Assembly: GCA_039707465.1 (NCBI GenBank)
Contig: CM077643.1
Span: 242,876,167-242,940,166, forward strand
Origin: Rhabdophis nuchalis
Lineage: Eukaryota; Chordata; Lepidosauria; Squamata; Natricidae
Reading direction: 5' to 3'
Length of the DNA: 64,000 nucleotides
In this document: piece by piece, positions 45,801 to 57,276 of the stretch
Numbering within the stretch: position 1 is the stretch's first letter
Layout of the letters: each line of letters begins with the position of its first letter
The notes under the pieces: model-generated
The model's input: only the letters and a program-made list of their open reading frames with translations
Told to the model about the DNA's origin: nothing
Database searches by the model: none
Translations under genes and position numbers: made by a program

Positions 45801-48800
45801 TGGAATATTGCTAGTAGAAACCATTTGAATTTTCTATTAATATTTTCAACATTTAAAAATTTGAGGGGGAAGCTAGAATGATAACTGAAATAGAAGTATA
45901 GTATATATCTCTGAAATCAATGATGCAGATATGACCATTATTTGCTTTTCATTTAGATGACATGATTTATATTATATTATATGATGTCTCAATAAGATCC
46001 TCCACTAAATATGTCCTGCCATATTAAATTAATATGAATTTATAGTACAATACTATGCCAGGTAAAAGCTTATAAAGTTCAGTCTTTGTATTGGATCTTG
46101 GACTGGAAGGTGATATTGAACATAATTAACCATCACAACTTGTTCTTCCCATAGTAGCAGAGAACATTAAATTCAGGGACATGCTTGTAGGAACCTTTGC
46201 TTTCTGAAATAATGGAAATAATTTATATGTTCAAGGACTGATTGAACAGTGCTAAGATAAGTGATGGGTCCATTATTTATTTTCCTTCTGGGACTGTGGT
46301 AACCATCACTTGAAATATCAACTATAGAAGCTTGAAGTAATTCAAGACGGCATTCTGTTAAGGACTGCTAAAGAAAAATGGCAAAATCTGTATTTTAGCT
46401 TTGGTTGTAGCATTTGGGAGAAATACGATGCTTCTGGCTGGGTGTGATCAATAGCCTCATAATTTAACACCAGTTTAGAATTAATTCATATAGGTTTGCA
46501 TATCACCTAAAATTTTATTTAATGATTCAGCATTTGGATCTTTGCCAAGGATATATCATACCCATCTTCCCATGAATAAGTAATAATCAAAGGGGGAGCA
46601 CTGAAAATTGTGTATAAATTGCTATCAAGTGATGTTAATATTTTGCCTATGACTTTTTCATATATTCAAACTTTTAATTTGATGACCCTGTTAGTGTGAA
46701 AATAAATATTGGGACGGATCAGAGTCTTAAATAATACTTGCTGCATTACTTAATGTGAATTAGTAGCGGTTAGTTTTATCACTTTAAAAAATGTCCTCTT
46801 TTTAGACTCGTAAGGAAAAGTAGAGTAGAGAAATCCAATTAGCATAACTAGAACCAAACTGGTCTACAGCTGATATATTTTGGTAATTATATAACTGTAC
46901 CATGCAGCCTACATGACTGATATTATAGAATTAATGCATAATATTGTCCTGCACTTTCTCTTTAGATTAAAACAGTAGGCATGATAATATGAGATACTAG
47001 ATAAGGGGCTAAAATTTGTATTCTCAAATCTTGTATGACTATGGAAATTATATTATACTGTTTTCAGGTAGTTCAGAAGGAAAAGAGAACAGATTGACAT
47101 AGAAGAAAATAAATCTCTTAGCTGCTGGTACTTCCTGTAGCATCTCCTGATTTAGGTGAAGTGCCCTGAAGAGAAGGGATAGTAATAACAAAGGGTTTTG
47201 ACCAATTAGTAAACCAGTTGTTGCAACTCCGTATAGTAGTTAAGTAATGCTGATGAAATAATGTTGGGCTGTATTCTGGTGGAGAATCTTAGGAGATACA
47301 AATGTCATTATGATGCTGTGAAAAATGTTCTATTAGAATGTAAATTTTAACATAATTGTTACTCAGTTGCCTTCTAAATCTGTGCAGTTTATACATCTTG
47401 TTTCACCTTCAAACCAATTTGCTTACACACAGTGGGTTCTTGTTAAATTAGTAGATAGAAATAGAGACCAAAACATAGGCAGTTCTCAGTTTGATAAGTG
47501 GAACATAAATTCTTAATAGATATTATGTTTCAATGCAGATAAAATCTAGTTACCAGATGCATAGAATATGCTGTATATGGCTGAAAGACAATGGCTTCTC
47601 ATGTAGAGGGTTTGTAGATTTTATCTACTTTTTACTAATAGTTTGGTTTAATAGAGCTTTAAGTAATACAATTCAATATATTGAGCTAAAGTAATGCTGA
47701 TTCAAAAACTTGAAAGTACTGGGATTTGATGCATTGGCTTTAAAGTCTGAAATTTCCATCCTTTTCACCCTGTTCAAACCTTTGCAATATTTATTCAAGG
47801 ATGTTTATATAGCACACGCATCAGAAAAATGATTTGTTTGAAAACCTTGCAGCATAGTACAATATACAATATTATATACTGATTTAAAGAATCCAAGCAT
47901 CAATATTTATTTTCCCCACTAACAAATGTCATTGTTGAACTTGGCATGATGGTTAGATCTACATATGTACATTTTCTTCAAAATATTATACCTTTGATTG
48001 TGTGTTCATGATTTGAGAGTTGTACTAAATAATTTCTTAATTGTATTACATTTAAACTACACAAATGTGTAGTAAAGTAAGTTTCATAAACACTAAATCT
48101 AGAATTTTTAAGATCCAAATATTTATTATTTGCTTTTCAGAGAAATTTTGTCCTATTTTAAATGACATTTTAATCTTTCTCCACACAAAATAATACCAAT
48201 CTGAGTTTTAAAAGTTCTTATTCTTTCCTCGAGTGTAATTAAATTAATTAATTATACTGCAATCAGTTAGAGCCTTCTCGTTGAATATTGGATTGCTGTT
48301 TAAATTATCCAGTGTTGGAATTAACAGTGGTAATTGAGAATTCATTCTGTGAGAATAATTCGATGCCAGAGGAATAGTAATGAATAGAAAATAGTTTTCT
48401 GGTATTAAGTAGTCAGCTAGGCATGTTGAGGAAAAGAAAGGGCTTTTTTGCTTTTAAAAAGTCCTTAGTGTTCATTTTTTTTATGTGTTGATATGAAATG
48501 TATCCCATTAAAGTCAGGACAGATTTCACAAAAGTTGAAGCTCATGTAATATTTGGAAACCACACTAAATGCTACTGAATAGCTGTAGCAGGTTAATATT
48601 TTGAAGTAATGAATGTGATCTTTATTCAGAAGTGGCAGTAGCTATATTCTGAATTTGCAACACATATAGAATTCTGAATTCTTACTATGGAGTTAAAATA
48701 GTACTAAAATTCCATGCTGTAGTAGACTGGAAAATCTCTTTTCTGCACCTTTGTACTATAGATCACAAGACAGAACAATCTTTTAAGGAAATTGTCTTTT

Positions 48801-49285
48801 TGTTTCTTTTGGTTAGTATGTATTTCATGAAACACTGAACTGGCTGAAATGTTGGTAAAATTTAGTAATTACAATGCATCATTTGGTAAAATATTCCCCC
48901 CTTAAGTCCATTAAATAGATACCCAACAATATTTTCATCCAAATTATTTTTCTAAATTATATCTGGAGGCTTGGGAGTAAAAAAATAAAAAAATTACACA
49001 TATAATTTACATAACATGAAACAATATACATATTTTGGGCTGAGCATATTTAGATTCCAAACATCAGGAATGCAAATGTAATGCCAACACTGTTATTTAA
49101 ACACTGAAAATATTGTGGGTTTATTTTAAAAAAAAAAAACACCCTGAAATACTACTGCATCACTCAAAACAAGTTGCTTAGCAAAATCTAGGCTTTCTCA
49201 GTATTTGAGTTTTTTAAAAATGTATCAGATCCCTGCAATTTAAAATAAGTTTATCTCCTTTGTGTTCTTTGATTACCTGTAGATA
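42810..49285. other. Transposon-poor stretch downstream of LRRTM2, probable 3'UTR at right side
   Basis: About 6.5 kb with no recognised transposon or second gene. LRRTM2 is transcribed leftward, so its 3'UTR must occupy the part next to 49,285. Candidate poly(A) signals appear as TTTATT on the + strand (for example near 49,119 and farther left), but none can be chosen from sequence alone. Confidence 0.5.
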
Positions 49286-50832
49286 TTACACTTCACATTC
49301 TTTATAGGGTAACTGGTGACATTTGCATTGTCCATAGCCATTAATGATGATGAAGGGTCCTTCGTGGGCAGGTTCATATTCATTATATGGTCCTTGGTCT
49401 GACATATTTGACATATGCAGCCGTGTTTGAGATCGTAGTTGCCTGTGGCTTTGAATCATTGAACACTGCCTAATTTTTCTTAATGTGGGAGGACAGCACT
49501 TCCTGGAGATGAACACTACAAAAATGATAAAAAAGAAAGAAAATAATAAAGCCATTGTTCCTGTAATTACCTGCTGGGTGAAGATGACATTGTTTGGTTC
49601 AGGCATCTGCTCTTCTGTGGTAAAGGGTATGCCTGTGGTGGTTGAAATTTCTTTATCTCCCACATGGAAATTTGAGGAGCTTATTCGCTTTGTATATTCA
49701 GTTGTTGGAGCTCTGTGAGTTGTAGCAATGGGTGTAACAACAGTCGATAAATTCCAGCAAAGCTGAAAACCATAAACTGCATCTAGAATATCCTCTCCCT
49801 GGGTATGGTTTGGGGTATGACAAAGGATGGAGTATTCCCACCGACCTTGGAAGCCACTGAGCCATGTGGCTAGTGCACATATTTTGGGGCTGCATTCCCA
49901 GGGGTTGCTGGAGAGACCCACAGTCGTTAGGGTTTTAAGTGAATATAAAACCTTGGACTCCAGAGTGGTTAGCTTGTTGTTATCCATTAGGAGAATTTTA
50001 AGATTAGGCATTATTTCAAAAACTGTCGAATCAATGGCTTTGATATCATTTCCAGACAAATCTAGCTTTTCTAAAGTGCTCCAGGTCCATTCCATCCCGC
50101 AGGTCAGGTTGCTAATTTTATTCCCCTGTAAGAAGAGCATGTGCAGATTGCTTAGCCGAAGGAAGTGAGCAAAGTTAATCTTTGTCAGCTGGTTGTGCTC
50201 TAGGTGAAGCTCCCTTAGTTTGGTTAATCCTGCAAATCCATTGCGCGCCAAACTTCGCAAGCGATTTGTGCTCAGATCCAAAAAATCCAAACTACGACAG
50301 TCTGAAAACAGGCGGACTGGAATAGTCCTCAGAGAATTGGAACGTAAACTCAGGGTTTGCAGTTTACGGAGGCCATACAACAATTCAGGATTCAAAGCAG
50401 ATAATTGATTGAAAGAGAGATCCAAATGTTGCAGGTTAAGCAGCTGGCTGAAAGTTGTGTTTGGTAAATAAGATATTTTGTTTGAACTTAAAATTAATTC
50501 CTTGAGTTTATATAGTCCTTGAAAAGCATCTTCTCTTACTGTATCAATTTGATTATGGTCTAAATGAAGCCAGGTAAGTTGACTGAAGCTTGCAAACTGA
50601 TCCCCTTCAAGTTCCATAATAAAATTGTGCCTCAATGACAAACCTAGACAGCCCTTGTCAGTGGTGTTTGGCACTGAGTGAAACCCCTGAGAGTCACAGT
50701 AAAAGAGCAGCTTCTCACAACGGCATTTTGGTGGACAAGCCGTGCCCAAGGCAGGCAGCATTTTAAAAACAATACTCATTGCATATACTGCTGCCAGCAT
50801 AGGAGCCCCTAATGGCCACTTGAAATGTAAGC
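49286..50832 (-). CDS. LRRTM2: LRRTM2 main coding exon, residues 2-516
   Basis: The exon starts after acceptor TTATATTCTGCAG (50833 side) and runs to the stop at 49286-49288. With ATG-G from the upstream exon it gives 516 residues, the human length. Layout: signal peptide about 1-33; LRRNT cap with Cys34, 38, 40 and 47; ten leucine-rich repeats (about 63-302) with the LxxLxLxxN pattern; LRRCT cap with Cys314, 320, 339 and 360; Thr/Ser-rich stalk; transmembrane helix about 422-444; cytoplasmic tail ending ECEV, a PDZ ligand. LRRTM2 is a postsynaptic adhesion protein that binds presynaptic neurexins and supports AMPA-receptor retention. The reading frame stays open upstream to 51,058, but that part is intron. 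Confidence 0.97.
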
Positions 50833-51108
50833 CTGCAGAATATAATTCAGGGAAACAACAAAATAGGATATTCTTATCAGATGTATGCTTAGAACAAGAG
50901 GAGAAAGATTTCTGCAAATAATGACATGCATTAAAATGTTTTGGAGTTTTAATTCTTATTTTAAAAAAAATCTTGGTAGAGACATCTAAGTTACTGAAAT
51001 TAATGATAAGCAGTTTCCCGGTCTTAAAAAAGTACTGCTTCCTAAACATGCATTTCAAAAGCTAGATTAACTGCACATTATAAAACTAGTCAAATAATGC
51101 AAACTTAC

Positions 51109-51112
51109 CCAT
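51109..51112 (-). CDS. LRRTM2: LRRTM2 first coding exon: ATG plus one base
   Basis: On the minus strand the sequence AAAAGA-ATGG|GTAAGT has a perfect donor after ATGG. Joined to the acceptor at 50833/50832 it makes ATG-GGC-TTA, i.e. Met-Gly-Leu-His-Phe-Lys-Trp-Pro, identical to the start of mammalian LRRTM2. The exon's upstream part is 5'UTR, probably to about 51,515. The intron is 276 bp. The same 4-nt start exon is known from LRRTM family genes. Confidence 0.92.
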
Positions 51113-51520
51113 TCTTTTGAGTACGTTGGAGGTTGCATTCAGTCGTAGTTTTAGACTCAACACCGTGAGTCTGTAAAAAGCTCTAACGTTGACAGCTTTT
51201 AAATCATTTGCTCTCTTTACTCTTCTTTGATTTTGGAGTAAATAAAAAGGCTTCACATCCCATTTCCAATATATTCCTTTGAATTCATGACCTTGATTTC
51301 CAGTAGCAGATCTGTTAATTCCTGAATCAGTGCTGGGTTGATTGGCAGGTTTTCTTAAACTGTACAGCTGCTTAATTGCAAACGCTTTCCACAGCTATGG
51401 CTTTTTTACTCTTAACTTGTTGATGGCAGATGGGTAGCTTATCACTGAGAGAAGCTTCTGTAGTCGCTTGAATGCATTTGCTGAAAAGCTTTCAGGGCTA
51501 AGGTACAGAACGCATTTGCT
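51113..51520 (-). other. LRRTM2: LRRTM2 5'UTR part of exon 1 (5' end approximate)
   Basis: This lies between the ATG and a TATATA box at 51544-51549 on the minus strand. A start about 25-30 bp downstream of that box would be near 51,515-51,520. The extent is inference. Confidence 0.5.
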
Positions 51521-51539
51521 TATGTGCTGCTACCACACA

Positions 51540-51575
51540 ACTGTATATAGGCTGACGTCACCCTGTGACGTTCCT
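51540..51575. promoter_or_regulatory. LRRTM2: LRRTM2 promoter core: TATA box and two CREs
   Basis: The minus strand reads, toward LRRTM2: an AACGTCA half site (TGACGT at 51566-51571), then the full palindromic cAMP-response element TGACGTCA (51553-51560), then CCTATATAC (TATATA at 51544-51549). This is the classic order of CREB-responsive promoters. The sites are palindromic, so they could also serve a + strand start. The function is inferred from motif order and position. Confidence 0.65.
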
Positions 51576-51668
51576 TTTTGTTTGGGTTTTCCAGAAGCTT
51601 TTGCAGTTTAAGGCACTATAGTGCAAACTCTCAATTGTGAGATTAGACTACCACTAAGAGGAAAAAAA
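51576..51668 (+). other. CTNNA1: Candidate alternative first exon of CTNNA1
   Basis: A donor-like AAAAAA|GTAAGA lies at 51663-51674, about 95 bp past the shared CRE/TATA cluster on the + strand. Splicing to the exon at 57,196 would give a transcript whose first in-frame start is ATG at 57,244. Reports describe N-terminally truncated CTNNA1 transcripts from the mammalian LRRTM2 promoter. This exon is a guess from position and donor only. Confidence 0.3.
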
Positions 51669-51669
51669 G

Positions 51670-54600
51670 TAAGAATTCTTCAGCTGAGATCTAGGCGATA
51701 GGAATGATTTTGCAAGAGTCTGTCTTGTAGATTATATGCTTATTACTACAATCTTAAACTGCAGGTTTTGATTTTTGTGATTTAATATTTGTGTTGGTAT
51801 TCCGTATGAAAACTGTAAAGATGGTACATAGGAACATTATACACACACACACACACCAACACACACTTTGTCCTTCAAACAACTTAACAGGAAAAACCTG
51901 CACATGATATAGGACTTTAGAAATTAGTAGCATTCACTTGCAACATTTTTTTAAGGGAATATATTTATAAATGCATAGCTTATATTAAAAGACAAGATTT
52001 TAAAAATTGTAAAGTGTGTAAAAATCAATTGCACTGGGCTTTGATGATTCTTCATCTGGGTAGTTCAGACAGAATTTAAAAATATGTATACAAACTCAAT
52101 ACATATGTGGATTCCATTCTAAATTTACTTGAGTCCCTGCAAATGTACAGGACAGTACCATCTTTAATTATTAAATATATAGCTCTTTTACTTCTTAAAT
52201 TGAATTGAAGAGTGAGCCAGAGGCAGTAGTATTTAACTGCATACATGGCTTTGCAGTTATCAGTTCAAATAATGTGAATAACCTAGTAAATATTTTATTT
52301 GGAAATGGTAGTATATTTTTATCCAAATTTGGCAACTTTGAAACATAATTCTCAGTTAATAAGAATTAATGCTAATAGGACCTAACCTCACACTTTATAT
52401 TTTGAATATTATTCTGTCACTGCTATACTTTTTTTAACTTGTAAAGTAACCTGTAATTTTTTATAGTGTATGTATAATATGCATGCATGCATGATGTTAA
52501 AATCATATTTATGATTTAGCAGTGTAAGTAACTATGCTACTTTTTCTACACCTATTTTTCTCATGGAAATTACTTTCTTTTCACCTAACACTTGCAGAAT
52601 CCTTGATCACATATTTATGGCAGATAATATATCAAGAATTTTCATTTACTGTTTTTAGAATTTTGAATATGCAGTACTTTTCAGAAAAAAATCACTATTA
52701 AATCTGAATCTTTAGTTTTTGCTGATGGAGTGGGGGCAGGAGGTTATCTACAGGTTTTACCAGATCTCATTAGGCAAGCTAAACATTGTGCTTGTCTATC
52801 CACAGTTAGAATGAACAGCAACCAAGGAAGCACACAAAGTCCAAAGGGGCTCTGACTTGAAGTAGTGATTAGTAGTTAGCAGACCTGACAAAAATAAGAC
52901 AAAGTACCTCGTTTCTTGAAAAAAGATAGAAGTTTGAGCTGGTCTCTATCTGAAGTTCTTTCCTGTTCTAGATCAAAAACAGTAGGATGTGGACCTTTTA
53001 TGTCTGGTTCTGTCATAAAGAAACTTCAAAGTGGCTTCACTTTGCAACTTCCAAATCAGATCCAACATTCTGCTGAACTTTTTGATTGGGAAGGAAAATG
53101 TGTTCACAGAGGTGTGGTTTGGAAACTGAAGATGCCAGACTTCCAAAATATCTATGAAAGGCAGCTCCATGCTGTGCATGCCTATCTTAAAGTACTAAAC
53201 TCGCCACTATCTTGGCTGAGTCCTTTTTATTTTAGATCTTGGAACTCATATTAAGTATTAAGAATTAAGTATATCATCTTCTGCTGAATCCAGTCCTGGA
53301 GGGTTTTTCCCCTTCCAAAGGACTTATGACATATTTTTGGTCTGGTTTACAGATACTTACCAGAAGCCACAGTCTTAAAAAGGATAAAAGCTAAAACTGA
53401 ATGAATCACTAGTTGTATGTAAAATATGGCACTCCAATTGTTTTTATTGATTCTCTCTGTGTGTGCGCACACAAAGTATTTCCTTTTGCATAAAAATGCA
53501 AGTGCATGCACACATCTTCATTCCAGCTGAACAGCAAAAAGAAAAGAAAAGTGGGATGGAAAAAGGGTATGAAAAAGGGATAATCATATTTGGAATGAAA
53601 AAAGAAAAAGGGAACAAACTGGAGGAGAGGGGACAAGATAACTAAAAAAAGAATTATTGGCACTCCATTTGTAAAAGATGAGTATCTCCAAGTCAGAAGA
53701 CGATAAGTAGTGATCACCCTTTCTGCCACACAGAGCTGTAGTTTGTGTATATGTGAGAGAGAGATGGGGGGTGGGAGAGAATATGGGACAGAAGTGTCTA
53801 TCCTATTTAAATAGTGTCTACAGTACTATTTATGAAAGAAGAACTCATGTTTGCTTTAATTAAGGGAATCATTTTTAAATAAGATAGTAATAGAAAGTCA
53901 TTTATTTTCCTCCCAATTTTGCTGTCTTTTTATGTAATTGACTTGAACAATTTAGATTATTGAGAGTATATTTGGATATAGTTGCTTCTGTGATGTGGAA
54001 ATCTCTCGTTTTTTTATTTTTTGCAATTGCCTGATGCCCTTATGATAGTGGAGTAGCCATTTGGCTGCTGTTAGTTAACAGGTCAGATCTTAGAAGAGTT
54101 AAAGGAAGGCAAAGGTATAAATAACTATGCCAGGTATTTGCAAAGGCAACTAAAGAAGGGGAAATCTTAAAATGAAGTTTAAAGAGAAATATTTCAACAA
54201 AATGATAGTAATGAATAACTAAAGAAAATGAGGTTAATATTGCATACAGCTCGCATTTATAGGCCTGGGAATTCAGATTATAAATGATTTGCAAGATAAA
54301 AGCCAAGTCATTTGGCTTCCCATTTTAAACAATGGACATTAGAATTCCAAGAAACTGTCCAAAATGGATAGTACTGTAGTTTCTCTTAGGTAAAATCATA
54401 TGTACGACTGGAAGAAGTATTATACATTCAAAGGCTACCCATCTGACACTCTGCACATCATTAAAATATATATAATAGATCAATGTCATACAATAAAAAT
54501 ATTTTACTATATAATGATATAAGTTTAGACCTTAGCTCAAACATATTTCCACTTGTACTTCTAGTCTAAACTTTCACTTATAATACATGAATTATTGTAT

Positions 54601-55870
54601 TCAAAAAATAGGTGTATAGACTTTTTGGAAGTAGATCATTGGTTTGAATCCAGCTATTGGAATTTGTCTTCATTTTATGAGATTCAATCCTTTCAAAGCA
54701 CAATTTATTGTTTGTGACATATAGTCAATAACTCTTAAGCAGAAAAACATGGAATCAGCTAGAGTATGCCTATTTCGGAAACCCTGGGTTAGAAATACAG
54801 TAATGTGTTTGCCTTAGATTAAAAAACAAGCTTGCTTATCACAGGATATCCAGGCAATCTAGCATTCAGATTGATGGGGATTAAGTTTGAATTTCTAAGG
54901 GGGATTCTTTTATGAAGTGTTTGCACAATGTATCATGGCAGCATAATTCTATTCCTTGTTGCCTGACATAGCTACAGCTTCCCAATCCCATTATCCATAG
55001 GAATTGGAGATACCTGTAAAAAGTATAACAAAACAGACTTGATGCCAAACCTACAACTTTGTACTTGTATTGGTTGCAAGGATGTAAGGACAGAATTTCT
55101 TTGCTACATGCATGTTTTCATTTTAACATAATCTGGGTTGGCTAGAGTTACTGTACTTGCATATTATTCTTTGCATCTTCTGTTGTATCGGAATGTTTTA
55201 TTTCCTGGAGAATGTTGCTATCCATGTTAGTTTATTTTTATCCTGCCTTTTTACTTACAAGCTCTCAAAGATACAAATGTTTGTCATGTTTTCTTTTGAA
55301 AATAGTTCAAATAAAAATAACCAGCCTTATATCCTAGCATAGGCATAGCCTGCTTGCTTAGTTAGTGAAATTCAACAGATGTTTTTTCTAGTACAATACT
55401 GCCACCTGTACAAAAAGGGGCCTTGTGTTTTACTAGTGCTAAACGTTTTTCTTGAGAAATATGATACCTTCCATTTCGCTTGACTTTTTGCAATCATGTA
55501 TGTGGACACAGAATCTTAGGTTCGTGCATTCCTTCTCTACACTGTCATAATGTAACAAAGGTTGTCATGTTATAGACAGATGCCAAATTTGTAAACCTGA
55601 CACATGAGCTGTTGGCCTCAAGAAGCTTAAGGAATAACGGGGGACAGAAACAGTTGCTTAAGTTAAGTAAAAGCAGTGGTGACTCATTTTCTGCAAGAGA
55701 TGACCACTTCTAAACAGGTGGAGCCAATCAGAAAAAGATCCCTAAGGGCTATTTAATCAAGCAAAAGTATCAGTTTTTCTGGGAGTTAGAACAATCTATC
55801 CATGTGATTAAGAGATTCATCTTCATTCAGGTTTTTTAATTCAACTAATTTTGCATCTGGATTCATATAT
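51670..55870. other. Transposon-poor intronic stretch upstream of LRRTM2
   Basis: About 4.2 kb with no recognised transposon except a short CA run at 51,841-51,860. No gene seen; ORFs at 52,916 and 53,463 lack family features. Confidence 0.5.
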
Positions 55871-55880
55871 TGTTCTAAGT

Positions 55881-56086
55881 CAGGGGTCTCAAACTCAATT
55901 TACCTGGGGGCTGCTGGAGGCAGAGTCTGGGTAAGGCTGGGCCGCATAAGGGATTCACTCCCCCTGCGGGCCGCACTAATATTATTTAATTTAATTTAAT
56001 TTAATATTAGACTTATAAATTATACTTTCATATCACACTGGGGGCCACACGATACCGTCCTGCGGGCCACGAGTTTGAGACCCCTG
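55881..56086. mobile_element. hAT-type MITE, 206 bp
   Basis: The left end CAGGGGTCTCAAACTCAATT and the right end, reverse-complemented, CAGGGGTCTCAAACTCGTGG are good inverted repeats. An exact 8-bp duplication TTCTAAGT flanks it (55873-55880 and 56087-56094). The centre has an ATTTA-rich microsatellite. Confidence 0.9.
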
Positions 56087-56094
56087 TTCTAAGT

Positions 56095-57195
56095 TATGCC
56101 TTGTTTAACTATGATTTATTGAACAGCCCATACTGGTTAATTGTGCTGAAACTAAACAACCATATTATGTCAGAGTGAACTGTACAAGCCACGTTTAGTA
56201 TCAGGTGCAAATAACCAGAATTGTTTAGGGTAATCTCAAACAGAGATTTTATTGTTAGTCACCTTTCTTACAAGAATCTCACCTGACTTGATTGCATTTT
56301 CTCTTGAAATGTGTGTGTGTGGGGGGGGGGTCTAAGCTTAGCCTCTTCTTAACATCTCCCTCTATGTTACTGGCAAGTCCACTACACCCAGCAAATCTAG
56401 AAATCTACAGGAACTAAGTGTGCAGTTCTAAGCATATTCAACAAAAATTGTTGAACATAATTATATACTTTGTACCATTATGTGCACACCCTGAAGCAGT
56501 GATTTTACACATTATCTGTGCTAAATATATAAATATAACAAAGCATTATTGCTTTATTCTGAAGATACTTAAAAATGATATCTCTCTAAAGTTTATCTTC
56601 TAAGATGTGTTATAATAGGAAAAAGTATAGTTTCAACTACATTAAAGGATTGTGCCTGAGAATTAATCTCTTCCCTGGGTCCTATACTACATAGTTGGGC
56701 ATATTTTAAAGTGCCGAAATTTGTCCATCGTATGCATTAGGCAAATAGGACATCTTCAAGAACCCCTCGTGACCGATGGCAACATTTCTTTTCAATAATA
56801 AACCAGCCTCATTCTTTAGTCTGAATCTAACCATGATACTGTTCCACAAATAGCAGCTTCCTGGATGTGGTGCAAAATGAATACAGTATAGCAATTGACT
56901 CAGCTGGTTAGGAATATTGTTACAATCCATTCTTAATAAGGCTATAAAGTGCAATTAAGGAAGCCAAATATAAAATCTAAACTATGTGTAATATCAGATA
57001 TGTGGTACAAATTTTGCATTCTAGTTTCTAGAGTGTCCAGAAACACTTCCTATATACTACTGTTTTGAAATACAAGACTTCTGCTGATTTCAGTTTGCCA
57101 TTGATACTGAATGAGTGGAAAAGTCAATGGAATTGACTTGAGCTATTGTATAATTATAATATTTTAATCTAATGCTACTTTATTTGATTTTCTAG
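56095..57195. other. Intronic, nothing recognised
   Basis: AT-rich. A short TG and poly-G run at 56,310-56,330 is the only notable feature. Confidence 0.5.
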
Positions 57196-57276
57196 GCTGG
57201 ACGCAAAGAAAGAAGTGATGCCCTCAACTTGGCAATAGACAAAATGACAAAAAAGACAAGGGATTTGCGTAGACAG
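57196..57276 (+). CDS. CTNNA1: CTNNA1 coding exon 7, residues 354-380
   Basis: Acceptor TTGATTTTCTAG|GCT and donor AGACAG|GTATAG. It encodes 27 residues (phase 0): AGRKERSDALNLAIDKMTKK and then TRDLRRQ. It belongs to the M domain. It contains Met370 (ATG at 57,244-57,246), which corresponds to the start of the known N-terminally truncated human isoform, one residue offset because of the shorter linker in exon 5. The product therefore could also begin here on transcripts that skip the earlier exons. Confidence 0.96.

Larger units (their letters stand above)
38066..57195 (+). other. CTNNA1: CTNNA1 large intron (19.1 kb) hosting LRRTM2
   Basis: This intron corresponds to the one that carries LRRTM2 in the opposite direction in mammals. 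Left part (38.1-42.8 kb): L1, SINE, L2-like, hAT and CR1 pieces. Middle (42.8-55.9 kb): LRRTM2 and sequence without recognised transposons. Right part: one hAT element at 55,881 and a TG/G run at 56,310-56,330. Confidence 0.85.

Noticed and set aside
50833..51058. N-terminal extension giving a 590-residue LRRTM2
   Set aside because: A perfect acceptor at 50,833 and donor at 51,108 restore the known Met-Gly-Leu-His start and the expected 516 residues; the extension is intron.
52916..53254. 112-residue + strand ORF near LRRTM2
   Set aside because: No recognisable domain, no splice or promoter context, and AT-rich intron composition; treated as chance.
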